Shown one piece after another: positions 1-11,700 of a stretch of 64,000 nucleotides of DNA. Position 1 is the stretch's first letter; each line of letters opens with the position of its first letter. A program made the position numbers and the translations under genes. The stretch covers positions 11,197,498 through 11,261,497 of the forward strand of contig OU452226.1 in NCBI GenBank assembly GCA_911728455.2, given 5' to 3'. The stretch comes from Marthasterias glacialis. Its lineage: Eukaryota > Echinodermata > Asteroidea > Forcipulatida > Asteriidae. The notes beneath the pieces are model-generated. The model was not told where the DNA came from. It searched no databases and was given only the letters and a program-made list of their open reading frames with translations.

Positions 1-127
1 GATGTCGGGATTTGTCATGGATCGGTCAAATGGAGCTTAAATTTTGCATTGGAATGGGCAGACTTCAGTTTTGTAAGAGCACACATATATAAATTGCATT
101 GACGTCGAACTTGTTGTTCACCCGTAG

Positions 128-256
128 TTACATCATTCATGAAACTTCAACCCAACTGTGGTAGCGAGAGGGCGTGGGTCTGGTCAACTCCTGCCGATTT
201 TGCTGATGAAGAACCCAAACCAGAAACATTAGCAATTCGTTTTGCCAGTGCTGAAA
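128..256 (+). CDS. RANBP1: RanBP1 exon (end of the Ran-binding domain)
   Basis: Coding exon of Ran-binding protein 1, the cytoplasmic co-activator of RanGAP that releases RanGTP from export complexes. The 127 bases before it are intron, ending in a pyrimidine-rich stretch and AG. The exon begins inside a split codon and reads [10 protein letters not shown]..., then [14 protein letters not shown] and LAIRFASAE. These match the C-terminal half of the RanBD1 domain in vertebrate RanBP1 (AWVWNTHADFADE, LAIRF), including the conserved AWVW block. It ends at a consensus GTAAGT donor after one base of the next codon. The N-terminal part of the gene lies upstream of the window. The in-frame ATG at 139 is internal and is not the start. 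Domain assignment is by recognition; exon limits follow from splice sites and unbroken phase into the next two exons. Confidence 0.93.
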
Positions 257-373
257 GTAAGTAAATAGTTCCTTGTACTACTTGTGTGTGAGTGATGCCT
301 TTTGTTCTGTGGTTTATTTATGCAATAAATGTAGGCATTAACGTTTATTCAATAATAACTGTTTGAATTTCAG

Positions 374-430
374 ATGCTCAAAAGTTCAAGGACAAATTTG
401 AAGAATGTCAGCAACTTTTGTCAGATCAAG
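374..430 (+). CDS. RANBP1: RanBP1 exon (C-terminal helix of the domain)
   Basis: The exon follows a TTTCAG acceptor and ends at a GTAAAT donor. It completes the split Asn codon and reads AQKFKDKFEECQQLLSDQ, matching AQKFKTKFEECRKEIEE at the end of the vertebrate RanBP1 Ran-binding domain. Phase is kept: two bases complete the first codon and one base is left over. The preceding intron (257-373) is short; the following one (431-1641) is 1.2 kb and carries two TIR elements. Confidence 0.92.
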
Positions 431-880
431 GTAAATACCCTTTTTGTTTTTCTTTTTTCAAAGAAATATATGCAAATCTGGCGGTGTTTCAGATCTAATT
501 AATTCTTATTGAGTAATGATTGATGCAGTAAAGACTGTGGATAAATTGTTGTGCATTGCATTTTGGACTGCTGAATATTGCCCATATATTATCTTCACAT
601 ATATTTGGCAATTATTATGCTGCATTAACCCTCCTACTCTTTGGTAACCATTTCGAGCCAGTCAACTGCAGGGGTTGTGTATGGCGTCAATTGTGCGCTG
701 AAGTAACTTGGGATGTCTACCTGTTGAAACTGAGACCTTAAACAAAAGGGATTCATGTGTTTTGACAGAGTGAGGACGTCCTCGCTTCGCTTTTGTTTCA
801 TTTACAAAAGCGGTGCGGACGTCGGTAAACATTTAAGTTAAAACAATGGGAAAACAAACATAAGTCAATTGAATGCTGCA

Positions 881-1055
881 GGTCTTGATTTTAACCGAGG
901 CCACCGAGGCCATTGGCCTCATGCCCTGTCGAGTTGGCCAGCATGCCTTTCAGAAAAATTGCACGGTCACTACCAACTTGGCCAGCATGCCCTTGTACAA
1001 TTTCTCTGATTTGGCCAGCAAAGGCCTGCCCCCGTCTTTCTTAAGATCGAGGCCT
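881..1055. mobile_element. Short AGGCCT-ended TIR element in RANBP1 intron
   Basis: The ends read AGGTCTTGATTTTAA at the left and CTTAAGATCGAGGCCT at the right, an imperfect terminal inverted repeat. The interior is rich in GGCC and contains three GGCCAGCATGCC-type direct repeats. A second copy with the same order of internal motifs is at 21223-21392, where a target duplication is visible. The flanks here (AATGCTGC / GATACTGG) match only partly. It has no coding capacity. The superfamily is not assigned; a 7-8 bp target duplication would fit hAT-like elements. Confidence 0.7.
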
Positions 1056-1069
1056 GATACTGGGTTGAC

Positions 1070-1339
1070 AATAGACCGATCCATGAAGCCCCACCCGCTA
1101 AACATATTGACCAATCACAGCATTGGCCACATCACCACTGTAAACGTGGGCAACACAGTGTACGTCTCTTCGATGCCACACTGCACGAGATGAAGGCGTG
1201 CACTATAAGTACACACATGCATGTTAAATTTTCCATTAGGATTTTATCACATCGGACTTTTGTCAGACTTTTGGTGGAGGTAGCTAAGGTTGTGATTGGT
1301 CAACACGTAAGGGGGTGGGGCTTAATGGATCGGTCTATT
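1070..1339. mobile_element. MITE with AATAGACCGAT termini
   Basis: A ~270-bp non-coding element with long terminal inverted repeats. The left end reads AATAGACCGATCCAT then AAGCCCCACCC; the right end is the reverse complement with one mismatch in the first 27 positions. The arms continue imperfectly to about 50 bp (GACCAATCACA on both sides). The same 11-bp terminus bounds a larger element at 21717-22508, so this is a family. A target duplication is not clear. It lies in the last RANBP1 intron. Confidence 0.8.
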
Positions 1340-1641
1340 ATGTGTACACTTATGTACTGTGTAGATACATTCACCACATGATATAACTTAGGCTGGCGAA
1401 GTTAATCTATCATACAAAACCACACTGGATGTTATTGAATGGTCAAACTGTAGGAAGGTTAACTTATTGATTTGTTTAATGCATCATTTTCGTTCACAAA
1501 AATCGATGTGTGTGCATTTAACCCCCACTCCCCAATACAAGAAGTTCAAGAACTAATCTGGCAGACATACTTCAAACTTTAATCTCTCTACATTGAAGAA
1601 ATTTTAAAAATTGTAAATATTCTCCCTTTGGACTTTTTCAG

Positions 1642-1904
1642 AGAAAAAAGACGCTGAGAAACCAGAGTCCTCAGACACTGCGGCAGAAACTACAGACAAA
1701 CCTGCAGACTCCTCTGAGAAATCCGCAAACGAAATCGCTGAGAAGCTTGGGGAGATGACGGTAAAGGAGGGAGGGACTCCAAAAGAGGCTGAAGGAGAGA
1801 GTGAAACCAAGGAAGGGGAGAAGACGGAAAAGACAACAGAAAGCCAAGACACAAAGGAGGACAATAAAGAGGAACCTAAGACAGATGACACCAAGACAGA
1901 ATGA
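1642..1904 (+). CDS. RANBP1: RanBP1 last exon: export signal and acidic tail
   Basis: The exon starts after CTTTTTCAG and runs in the phase set by the previous exon to a TGA at 1902-1904. It encodes about 87 residues, overwhelmingly E, K, D, T and S. NEIAEKLGEMTVKE aligns with the vertebrate RanBP1 segment VAEKLEALSVKE, the leucine-rich nuclear export signal that keeps the protein cytoplasmic. The remainder is a charged, probably disordered tail ending KTDDTKTE, longer than the vertebrate tail. Frames on the opposite strand here are shadows of this low-complexity coding sequence. Exon limits are well supported; the export-signal role is inferred from the family. Confidence 0.92.
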
Positions 1905-3186
1905 TGTTAATTCCTGCCGCCCTGTAGAACTGCAAGATGCTGACCAAGACACCCAAAGCAAATATCCTATTTCAAAAGAAAAACATTACATCACTTTGTG
2001 CATGCTTCCTCCAAACCTACCTGTAATTGAATGTTGATTGAGCGTTGTACTTCAATGCTTTGGGTTTTTTGTTTGTTTTTTGTTTTGGCTTTTCAAACAT
2101 GAAATATTTCATGGGATCATGAGCTGTTTATTTGATCACTAAATTATTTAGGAACACACAGTTTACCCCGAGCAGTCTCATACTCTAATGAAGTCAGAAA
2201 GGTTACCGCAAAACTTACCAGAAAGTAACTTAGTATGTCAATTTGTTTGAAAGAAAAACTCTAACTCCAATCCCATGATGTTAAAATTAGTCACACTTTG
2301 TATCATATATTATGCAGCGCCACAAGGAAAGTGTCACATTCGACCTGTCCTAAACATTTCAGTGAGAAGTTTCGGGACAGCATTTTCTAGCATCTGCCCT
2401 GTTGTCTTCATCAATGGAGATGTTTGCTAATATTCCTTGTGAAATGAACTGCGATTGCTTTTGTCACTTTCTGTAAAAGTTTGTGTGTGGTGATCGGGCT
2501 GTTGATATTGCATGAGGACTGGCATTTTAACCAGTGGATGCATTTTGATGTGACAAACTTGGTGCTTTTTTCATCTGCTGGGCAAGGAGTTAGTCACAGT
2601 ACTTAGCAAAAAGAACGCAAAACCCACATGAGCAACATGCGCTGTTTAAAATGATAATTGGTGCATACATGACAGTTGTTTTAACATGCATCAAATTTCA
2701 CAGAGGCAATTGCCCTTTTTCCCACGCAGTTATCTACATGCAAAGGGAAGCAAAGTTAAAGTGATTTTCTGTGGCGTTGACGCCAACTCTCGCTGCTTTT
2801 TCCCAATTTGTACTGAAATTTGCTGTTCAGACTTGTGTGCAGTATGAACCAGCCTTGGAGAAATTTGGATTTTCCAAAAAAGTGCTCATCCCCATAGTAT
2901 TTTCTCCAAAAACTATTCGATGTCCAGCAGAGGAAGCGACACAAAGAGTTGTCAAAGCTAGAGCTCAAGTTTTCAACTATTTTAACTTTGGCCACTTTGT
3001 GTGTTAAGAAAGTAAATGTAGTTAATATCTTGTAGAAGACTGTAAGTGTTAAGCAAGTAGAACTACTGGGCCGGGAGGGAAGGGGGGGGGGGATGGGGAG
3101 GGAATGTTGAAACCAGTATTGAGTTGTATTGAATGGGCTACTAATCATCAGACAGACATGCATCGTTGTATTGATAAGTTTCACAT

Positions 3187-3600
3187 CAATCCACCAAAAT
3201 CAATCTAGAGGAGTGTAGTAGGATTCCCACTGCTTCAGTCCTCCAAAAATCAGCCAAGAGGAGTTTACATGTACATGTATGTAGGCGACTGACAGCCTCA
3301 ATCCTCAGACTTATTCAAGAGGAGTTTGTTCTGTAGGAACCCTACTGCCTCAATCCTTGAAATCAACTGGAGTTTATGTAGGATCTCTATTTTGACTTCC
3401 ATCTAAATCAATTGATATCATTTTTTGGGGGGTATGATTCCTACTGCTACAATCCTTCAAAATCAACTGATGGGAGTTTTTTTAGGATGCCTACTGCTTC
3501 AAATCTTCAAAATCAACCGTCAGGAGTTTTGTAGGATCCACACTGCCTCAGTCCTTAAAAATTAACTGAGAGAAGTTTTGTGGGATCCCTACTTTCTCAA
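3187..3600 (+). repeat. Degenerate ~55-bp minisatellite
   Basis: About seven copies of a diverged unit with the recurrent words AGGAGTTTTGTAGGATCC, CTACTGCCTCAATCCT and AAAATCAACTGA. Copies differ by many substitutions and small indels, so the array is old. It has no open frame of interest. Confidence 0.75.
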
Positions 3601-3879
3601 GGTAGTTTTGAAGGACTCGGAGGAAACGTTGAGTTAAAAAGGATTGATTACAATATGAGATCTAGAAGAATGTTTACGTTCAATTCTGTGATTCAACGTC
3701 TTTCCTTGATGCTTCTTAAGTACTTAAACTGCACTGTAGTATTTGTGTTTCATGATGAGAAAGGCAGATGTCTGTCACTACAACTACCCTCAATTAATTT
3801 ATTATTTGCATGTATACAAAGAATGCAATGATTCTGTATGCAGTTTTTAATATCGCCTAGGTGATGATTCAGGACTTGG

Positions 3880-4670
3880 ACTTCGTTCTTGAAAGGGCAT
3901 AGCAATTTTCCTCTTGTAAGGGGCACTTCTTCAAGGATAATGAAAATTTGTATTGGAACTTTTGCAAAGGGCACCACAGCAAAAGCACAGGGCACCACGG
4001 CAGTTGCTGTGGGTGCCATGGGTTAATTTCGAGGCCTGATAATTTAAACAATCGCTGGACTGGATTTTCATATTTGACATGTTTGAGAGGGCAAGGCCAT
4101 TATCATTTTGCAAACGGTACTTCCATTTGAAAATCTTAAAGTCTATAGGAAAGTTTTGATAGGGCACCAAGGCCAAGACCAGGGCAACAGAGGCCATGAC
4201 TTCCGTGTAATTCCAGGCCTAGAAATGGGCTGAATATTCTGTTTATATTCCATTCACTTGGTCCGCACTGCTTGTGAATGCATTTCAAGATGTTGCAAAA
4301 AACACAGTATGGTTTTAAAATGTGTACAATGCTTTCTGTGAAGTGATACATTTGAATGCACATTTAGCAACACTAATTTTTTTGTGTTGCTGTAAAGTCA
4401 AAGAGTTAAATGAGTTTGTCTTTACAGGGCTGCGGCCAAAATGGGGATTGTAGATGGAAGTGGATGTAAATGTACTGATCCATTTTTAACATTGCTTGCA
4501 ATGATTCAGAGTGCATTTTCAAGAACACTATTTACCAAGCTTGGAATTTCATCTGTGAACGGGCAAGGTCATTTTTATTTTGCACACTTCCATCAGCAAA
4601 TCTTAAAATCTGCGGGAATATTTTGAAGGGGCAAGCTATTCAAAGACGAGCAACAACAGAGCCCATGGAA
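3880..4670 (+). repeat. Three diverged copies of a dispersed repeat
   Basis: Three segments (about 3890-4040, 4080-4215 and 4555-4670) share a pattern: 'agggcaaggc' or 'aagggcacc' words, a run like 'tcattttgcaaac', a 'ttttgaaggggca' or 'ttttgatagggca' word, and an ending like 'cccatg' or 'gaggcct'. Identity is low and boundaries are approximate. Short open frames on both strands here are by-products of the repeats. Confidence 0.4.
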
Positions 4671-5620
4671 ATGCTTTCCTGATTTACCACCAAAGTCTGC
4701 TAATGTCTCAATGTCACACAAGGCAATTTTTACAGGCAACTTGGAGGCAACCAACTGCACTCTAAGCAAAAGCATCACTTCAGTAGCTCAAAAAAAAAGT
4801 GTCCCTATTGTCAGAATGTCAAAATTGAAAAGGGAATGTGTTCGATGTTGTTTTTAATCTTGGAGATTGCCTGGACTGGTTGTCTGCAATTTGCCTTATT
4901 GTATGTGACATGTCCCGTACGTTGATCTTTATTTGCTCTGACTATAGCTTGTCGGCTTCTTGTCAGTACTGAAGAAAAGAGCAGAAGAAATGAAGCCACT
5001 GTTTCAGATGCAGCCGTAAGTTGCAAAAAGATACCCTCAAAATGGTATCAGTTGGTTTGACAGTTTGTGCAAATAGAAAACAGGTGCTTGATATAAACTA
5101 TTTGGGATGTTAATTGTAAACTGTAAATTTTTTTATAAATGAAAGGTTAAGCCACTCTGTGTGTACAAAATCGTAAGTGTTGCTTCTGGTAAAGCGAGTT
5201 ATTGTACAGCCAATTGGTGGTTTTATCTAGGGTAGACGTTGTTGGGCCAAAAAGTATCATTTTAACAGTAAGGTCACATGTTCAAATGAAACGTGTCATT
5301 ATTGACAAGACTTAATTTTTGTTTAAGGAACGGCTTGATCTTTATCACTCTCATCTTGTGTCCGTTGCACTTTTACTGGTGTCACTGAATTTGTTTCTGT
5401 AAAAGTGTTTTAAGCTTGATTGCGAGGACAGGGTGTACAAATTTGCTGTAAATTAAAAACATGAGGGCATCCAAATACGGGTGATTTGCAATACAGTGTG
5501 CCTTCTACAGTTAACAGTTTGCCTAGGAGAGGCCATTTTTGCAGTGCATCACAAATTGTTAGCCGTCTTGCAGCGCCCACGTCATTCATAGTTCGAAATA
5601 AAGAAGGTTGTATTTTTCTT

Positions 5621-7163
5621 TGTTAAAAACACTCTATAGGATTGGTAAAGCTGATATGCAGTGTTCTTAATTTGTCTGATTCAATATATACATGAAAAAA
5701 CAAACCTGTAAAAATTTGGGCTCAATCCGTCGACCAAATCAGGAGAAAACAGTGAAAAACCGTGTACACTTTTCAGCATGTCAACACATTGTCCTTAATT
5801 TTGGTTGTTACAACCGAAATCAACTATTGTTTTTTTGTTATTTAGGTTTTCAGATAGTTTTCTCGAATATGACAGGATTTGAGAGGGAAATATTTCACAG
5901 AGAAATTGGATCTAGTAAGAACTTCATAACAGTAAGCTTTCAGACTGAAACTAAACAATGATGTTTTTCATCCTTACCAATTATGTACAGTGCCCTTAAC
6001 AGCACAAGATGGCATTTTTTTGTGAGGCTGTTTTTTCACATCAATGTCAGTTTATTAAAAGGTCCAAATTACCCATGTTGTGCGGAGTTGCAAGTGTAAT
6101 TGTTTGAGAAAAACGGCGTCTCTGGGGTAACTTTTAGAGTGCGTACTGTATTGTCAAAAGGCATGTGTTGCAACTCACAGTTACATTTGCATGTATACTG
6201 TACTTCTGCGTATGATAGGTAGGACGTCTAGTGTTCAAACAGGGGCTTACAAAAAACACCTGGATGCCTCCATGAGCACATACCATACGTTGGAACAGAA
6301 AATAGTCTGGCACTTTTCTGTACACATGCAATGTTGATTATGTAATTCACCGTTTATGCATTCCTATCCAGATATCGATGATAGTTGGTTAACCTTGCCA
6401 AAGACAAAAAATATGTGGGTTTTTTTTTCCCCAAAAAAGAAGTTCACATCCCACATTTATGGTGAATAAGCAAGCAAATTTCACAAGCAAAAAGATTTTA
6501 ATGAAATCAGCATTAACAGGGTACTAGTCAAAATACCGTGTGATGTACATAAAGTATACCGTGTGTGAATGGTTGCTTGCTGGTATTTGCTTAGAGTGTT
6601 TTATTTTAAGCAATATTGTTCATCTTGGTAGTTCTATGATGTTGCCCTCCGATTGGCCACTGGTTGTCACCTAGGTAAAGTCATGGACTGGTGATGTTAT
6701 GCTGTACAGAAGTATGTTGGTGACATGCATGTGTCATTTCAATGATTAAAATTTTGACAATTAGTTCATGATTGTACTTTGTGTTATTTGTAAATCAGTC
6801 ACTTTGGTTTCTTGTTTCTTGTTAATGGTTTAGGAGCTAGCATTGAACTGAGGGCTTATGAGGGCTGGATGTCAGTTCATGGGGCTAGACTGAGGGCTTG
6901 AGTACTTGGCCAGCTGTGCTACAGCACAGCAGGTCATGTGCATTTGCTTGTTCACAATGGTTTCGTCACTCATTTGCCTGTAACAAATAACGGCAAGTTA
7001 GTGTGCCTCTTGGCTTGCTTACAATAAGCAGTGGTTGTGAAATAGAAACTGCTAAGAGCCATACCACAACCAGAAAACGTCTGCTTAAAGTCTTTATGAA
7101 ATTAGCCCCTGGGCCCAATATCATAGGTCTGCTCAAGCACACAAAAATGAGCAAAGCACATAA
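5621..7163. other. No gene seen
   Basis: AT-rich sequence without a convincing exon. Around 7018-7125 there is part of the GGGCCCAATTTCATAA repeat family (seen complete at 9496-9688): '...TTTATGAAATTAGCCCC' followed by 'TGGGCCCAATATCATAGG'. The short open frames on both strands show no recognisable protein. Confidence 0.5.
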
Positions 7164-8262
7164 AAGAGTGAAGAATGACAAGGCTTACCCCTTGTAGTTA
7201 TAGAGTGAAGATCGACAAGGTTTGCCCCTTGTAGTTATAGAGTCAAGAACGACAAGGCTTACCCCTTGTAGTTATAGAGGGTTATAGAGTCAAGAACGAC
7301 AAGGCTTACCCCTTGTAGTTAAAGAGTGAAGATCGACAAGGCTTGCCCCTTGTAGTTATAGAGTCAAGAGCGACAAGGTTTGCCCCTTGTAGTTATAGAG
7401 TGAAGAACGACAAGGCTTACCCCTTGTAGTTATAGAGTGAAGAACGACAAGGCTTGCCCCTTGTAGTTATAGAGTGAAGAACGACAAGGCTTACTCCTTG
7501 TAGTTATAGAGTAAAGAACGACAAGGCTTGCCCCTTGTAGTTATAGAGTGAAGAGCGACAAGGTTTGCCCCTTGTAGTTATAGAGTGAAGAACGACAAGG
7601 CTTACCCCTTGTAGTTATAGAGTGAAGAACGACAAGGCTTACCCCTTGTAGTTATAGAGTGAAGAACGACAAGGCTTACCCCTTGTAGTTATAGAGTGAA
7701 GAACAACAAGGCTTACCCCTTGTAGTTAAAGAGTGAAGATCGACAAGGCTTGCCCCTTGTAGTTATAGAGTCAAGAGCGACAAGGTTTGCCCCTTGTAGT
7801 TAAAGAGTGAAGAACGACAAGGCTTTCCCCTTTGTAGTTATAGAGTCAAGAGCAACAAGGTTTGCCCCTTGTAGTTATAGAGTGAAGAACGACAAGGCTT
7901 ACTCCTTGTAGTTATAGAGTAAAGAACGACAAGGCTTACCCCTTGTAGTTATAGAGTGAAGAACGACAAGGCTTACCCCTTGTAGCTATTGAATGAACAA
8001 CGACAAGGCTTACCCCTTGTAGTTATAAAGTAAAGAACGACAAGGCTTACCCCTTGCAGTTATAGAGTGAAGAACGACAAGGCTTACCCCTTGTAGTTAT
8101 AGAATGAACAACGACAAGGCTTACCCCTTGTAGTTATAGAGTGAACAACGACAAGGCTTACCCCTTGTAGTTATAGAGTAAAGAACAACCAGGCTTACCC
8201 CTTGTAGTTATAGAGTGAACAACGACAAGGCTTACCCCTTGTGTGTGAAGAACGACACGGCA
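7164..8262 (+). repeat. 37-bp minisatellite with a hairpin in every unit
   Basis: About 30 copies of a 37-bp unit: GAAGAACGACAAGGCTTACC followed by CCTTGTAGTTATAGAGT. The period is exactly 37 wherever checked (for example 7402, 7439, 7476). Common variants are cttGcccc/cttAcccc, gatcgac/gaacgac and agagTcaag/agagTgaag. Each unit contains ACAAGG-CTTACC-CCTTGT, a 6-bp stem with a 6-nt loop. There is no coding potential. The array is less homogeneous at its right end. Confidence 0.95.
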
Positions 8263-9495
8263 GTGATGCTGGCTGCCAAGACAATTGAGAGTGAGCACTC
8301 ACCAGGCAACATTTTTCCCACATTTCTCAGCACTCTAAGGAAAAACTAAATTAAATCTTTTCATCAAATTGGATGTTTCTGCAAAGAGTAGTAGATTTCT
8401 CTGTTGATTTTTTTCTGTCAATTTAATCAATCTTTGTCAAATGGTCTTCGACGCAAGGTATATAGATGTGAAAGTGCAGCAATTAGGCAGGTCCAAGAAA
8501 GAGTGTTTGTTCATGGTCATTGAATCCAGGAGCCATATTAAAGTATCACAGTGTTTGATACAAATCTGGTTTGGAGCTTATAGTGCCCCCAAAAAACCAA
8601 TTGACTTTAAAACAATAAATAGAAGTTGAAAACTAAGTATCATTACTCTGCAACAGTGGCTCTGGCTCCAGCTATGGCTTCAAATTACTGCATATGGCTA
8701 TGGCTACAAATCAGCACATCTGCAGACTAGTGTCACTGAAGCAAAACATAGGCAAAGACACTTCGGATTTGATTTTATACAGACGACCAACTTTGTATTT
8801 ACACAACCACAAAAGTAGCTGCTTGCACATGAAATGTTGTCAGCGTTTTTCAATTTTTTATGACTATTGTACTCTAATGCAAATGAGAAATGTGTGCCTG
8901 CTCAAAAGTCGGAGATTTGGAACTAATGGATTTAGAACATATCACCCTGATGGTAGTGACTTCTTTTCAGTTTATGTACTTCTGAAGCTGGAAAGCTCTG
9001 TTGCTGATTGACAGAGATGTCCGCATTAAAGCGGGGGGGGGGGGTCACTCATTTGCATTTGCATTCAGATTTGTTTTATTTTGCTTCATCTTAAGCACCA
9101 GAGAGTGCTTGAAGCTAACTGATAGAATGTCTACCTCTGTTGTTACTCATTGTAGTAATTTGTAAAGGAACTTAACTTTTTGTTTTAGTTCATCAAAACA
9201 AAATCATCGACCACGCATGCATGTATGACTGCTCCTTTGTGTTAGGAAAAAAGTGGTTCGATTAACTGGTTGGATTATTTCAAACCCAAAGCGCCCTTGA
9301 TTGAAATGTTATTGTATCAGGCACTCTAAACTTGATATTGATATTGAAATGGCACCTGTTGGTCCGTCTGTGTGAATGGTTTGTAACAGCTCAAGTCACA
9401 TGCGGTGAGGTCTAATTGGAGCATACATTGACCAATCAGATGCCTTTATAGAAAGGAATGTGTACATGTCTTAGATGTTTGAGATATACTTGTCC
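8263..9495. other. No gene seen
   Basis: Unique-looking AT-rich DNA with a poly-G tract near 9030-9042. The 105-codon open frame at 8694-9011 has no splice context or recognisable similarity, and I do not call it. Confidence 0.45.
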
Positions 9496-9688
9496 TGGGC
9501 CCAATTTCATAAAGCTGTTAAGCAAAAAATATTGCTTAGCAAGTATTTGATAAGCTTAATATGAGTGGGGCACCAGTCACAACAATGTAAATTTTATGGA
9601 ATTTCAGCTGGTAACCTGTTTCTACTAAGCAAGATTTTTATGTGCTTAGCAAGTTTTTGTGCTTACCAACTTTATGAAATTGGGCCCA
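9496..9688. mobile_element. MITE with GGGCCCAATTTCATAAA termini
   Basis: A 193-bp element bounded by TGGGCCCAATTTCATAAAG and its inverted counterpart CTTTATGAAATTGGGCCCA, with internal subterminal GCTTAGCAA/TTGCTAAGC words also inverted. The arms extend imperfectly to about 45 bp. A related degenerate end follows at 9690-9740 (GGCTCAATTGCATAAGG). It has no coding capacity. Confidence 0.8.
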
Positions 9689-9740
9689 TGGCTCAATTGC
9701 ATAAGGCTTTTATGCACAAAATTGCTTTTAGCGGAAACAG

Positions 9741-10481
9741 TTTACTGGCCAAACTACCATGTTCCCAGGTTCCCTTCTTATTTTTGCTCAGCAGAAAATT
9801 TGCTAAGCATTGTTTTCTGCCTAGGGACATGTAATATGATTTGTTTAAATTTGTTTTATAAAAAGATTGTTTTGTAAAAGAACAGACCATGTACATTTGC
9901 AAAAGACCAAAGTCAAGTATGGTTTGAATTGGGTAAGTGAACTTTTAGGAATAGACCTTATGCATATGTCACAGGAATTAGACACCATCTTTCAAAAGTC
10001 AAAAAGAGCTTGCTCATGGGGCCTTTCCTTTTGTCGTACTTACATATGTTTGGGTTTTCCATTGTTTGATTATCATACCACTACAATGGCAGCCAGATGA
10101 CATCAATGCATATCTATATTGTTGATTTCACAACACTCCTTTTTCTTTAGTGCTTTTAGATTTTCAATTTGTCTTTAGTATGTGAAGAAGCTACGCAATG
10201 CTTTGTGTGTTTATTATTGTTTACAACCGGGACCCCTGCTCCCTTCCCGCTCAGAAGCCCTACCCATCCTTTCACCAATGAGATTTTAACAAATACACAA
10301 ATGAACGAGTCTTTAGTCACCCAACCCAAAATAATTGTTCATATAAATATGATATGTATATAAGGCAGGTTGCTCCAAGTTTGGAGTATTTCTTTTACTT
10401 TGGTTTACAAAAAAGGTTAAAACAATTGCAGTTATTCCAATTTTAATGTGATATTCACTAAGAGTACAACAAATCTTTTTT
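9741..10481. other. No gene seen
   Basis: AT-rich DNA. Short open frames are present but none has codon structure, splice sites or similarity that I recognise. Confidence 0.4.
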
Positions 10482-10567
10482 AATGACCTCACGTTTCGAC
10501 CCTAGCAGAGTCTTTCTCATTTAAGCCCTTGAGAAACACTCTGCTAGGGTTGAAACTTGAGGTCATT
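10482..10567. repeat. Large imperfect palindrome (38-bp arms)
   Basis: The left arm 10482-10519 starts AATGACCTCACGTTTCGACC and the right arm 10530-10567 ends GGTTGAAACTTGAGGTCATT. The arms match at 35 of 38 positions around a 10-nt centre. The arm core CTCTGCTAGGGTYGAAAC also occurs once in every tandem unit of the 26-42 kb array (for example 27076, 29719), so it belongs to a dispersed repeat. A poly-T tract follows immediately. Confidence 0.85.
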
Positions 10568-11429
10568 AACTTTTTTTTTTTTTTTTTTTTGCATTTATAC
10601 AAAAGGTCTTTGTGGTTGGTAAGCAGTTTGCAACAGCTAATTATATTTTTTTCGTTCACTGATTACATGGTGCATCTTCAATTTATAATTTTCTCTGGCC
10701 AGAGTAGAGAAAAAAATCCTGCCCAACTTTGACATCGATGTTACATTCAGTAATTGTAATATGGATTGATGTGGGTGAAGATAAAGAAATACACACACAA
10801 AAAGTAGAAAGTTAAATGTCTAAAAAAAACTTACTTTGTACGAGCTTGGGATTGAACATTTTGAATTTATTTGGATTTTTCATCTGACGACAGTTTGATG
10901 TCCTATATCAACATAGTAAACAATATGCTTAAATATAATAAGTATGGTAATTAGACTATTGGATTAAAATTTGCTTTTAAGAGCCCCCCCCCCCCCCCTC
11001 CTCCGGCCCGGCCTCTCCCATTGGTCAATTTGATCAAACATACAACAAAACCAAGATAGGACACTCTATTCAGAAACATGAAACGCAAAATTGGGACGTC
11101 CGCGGTCGTTTGGTAGGTAAAACCAAAGCTCGTTTTTGCAATAAGTAGGGCCTACTAAATGGAAAAACTTACGCCAAACGATCCCGCCAACTAAAAAAGG
11201 TCAAGGCAGATCGAAAATCTGGTGTACGGAAGTAAATTGTGTCAATAATCCTTGCAAAAGTGGTTGGTAGGTATAAGGCGTTACATCTGCTAGTGCTACA
11301 TTGCAAAACGGCACAAGTCAGAAATGTTCTATCTTGTGTTTCTGGTATCTTTGGTTTAAGTAATTTTAAGATAAAAAATGCTTTGTTTCCCATTGATAGC
11401 AATGCTCATTGTCTGCACTAATCTATTGT
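10568..11429. other. No gene seen; poly-T and poly-C tracts
   Basis: Poly-T near 10570-10590 and poly-C near 10984-10998. No exon or known element is recognisable. Confidence 0.4.
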
Positions 11430-11624
11430 ATCAATAGAGTCACTCGCTGAAATGGCGTCCAGTGAGATTTCACATTTTAGTCAGAGTTCAAAACTTCTTG
11501 CGCCTTCGGCGCTCTATAATCTTTGGTTAAGACCCAACTCAGATCTTTAAACTGGTTCACTTCACGGTATGTGTATAGAATGCACTTAATGTACGAGTTG
11601 GTAAACGGCGTTCTTTTGTCCTTG

Positions 11625-11700
11625 TTGTGTTACGTCACGCCCTACGAAGCATTTGCGCGCCAGTTTCAATATAGCACTCAACGGGGACCCGACAAGCATC
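11625..11700 (+). promoter_or_regulatory. Promoter-like stretch with CRE-like site
   Basis: TTACGTCA at 11630-11637 matches the ATF/CREB consensus in one half and is followed by a relatively CpG-rich stretch (GCGCGCC, AACGGGGACCCGAC) leading to an ATG in good context (ATCATGG) at 11701. The composition contrasts with the AT-rich surroundings. The assignment is an inference; no TATA box or initiator was identified. Confidence 0.35.

Larger units (their letters stand above)
1905..5620 (+). other. Probable RANBP1 3' UTR and flank
   Basis: No coding exon is recognisable after the stop codon. The first good AATAAA on this strand is at 5597-5602, so the 3' UTR could be as long as 3.7 kb, or it could end earlier at a non-canonical signal. 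The stretch contains a degenerate minisatellite (3187-3600) and three diverged dispersed elements (about 3880-4670). Assignment as UTR is inference from position only. Confidence 0.3.

Noticed and set aside
873-1381. Open frames of 106 and 63 codons in the RANBP1 intron
   Set aside because: They lie within two TIR elements and lack splice-site support.
7164-8262. CRISPR array
   Set aside because: The whole 37-bp unit repeats with no unique spacers, and the DNA is clearly eukaryotic.
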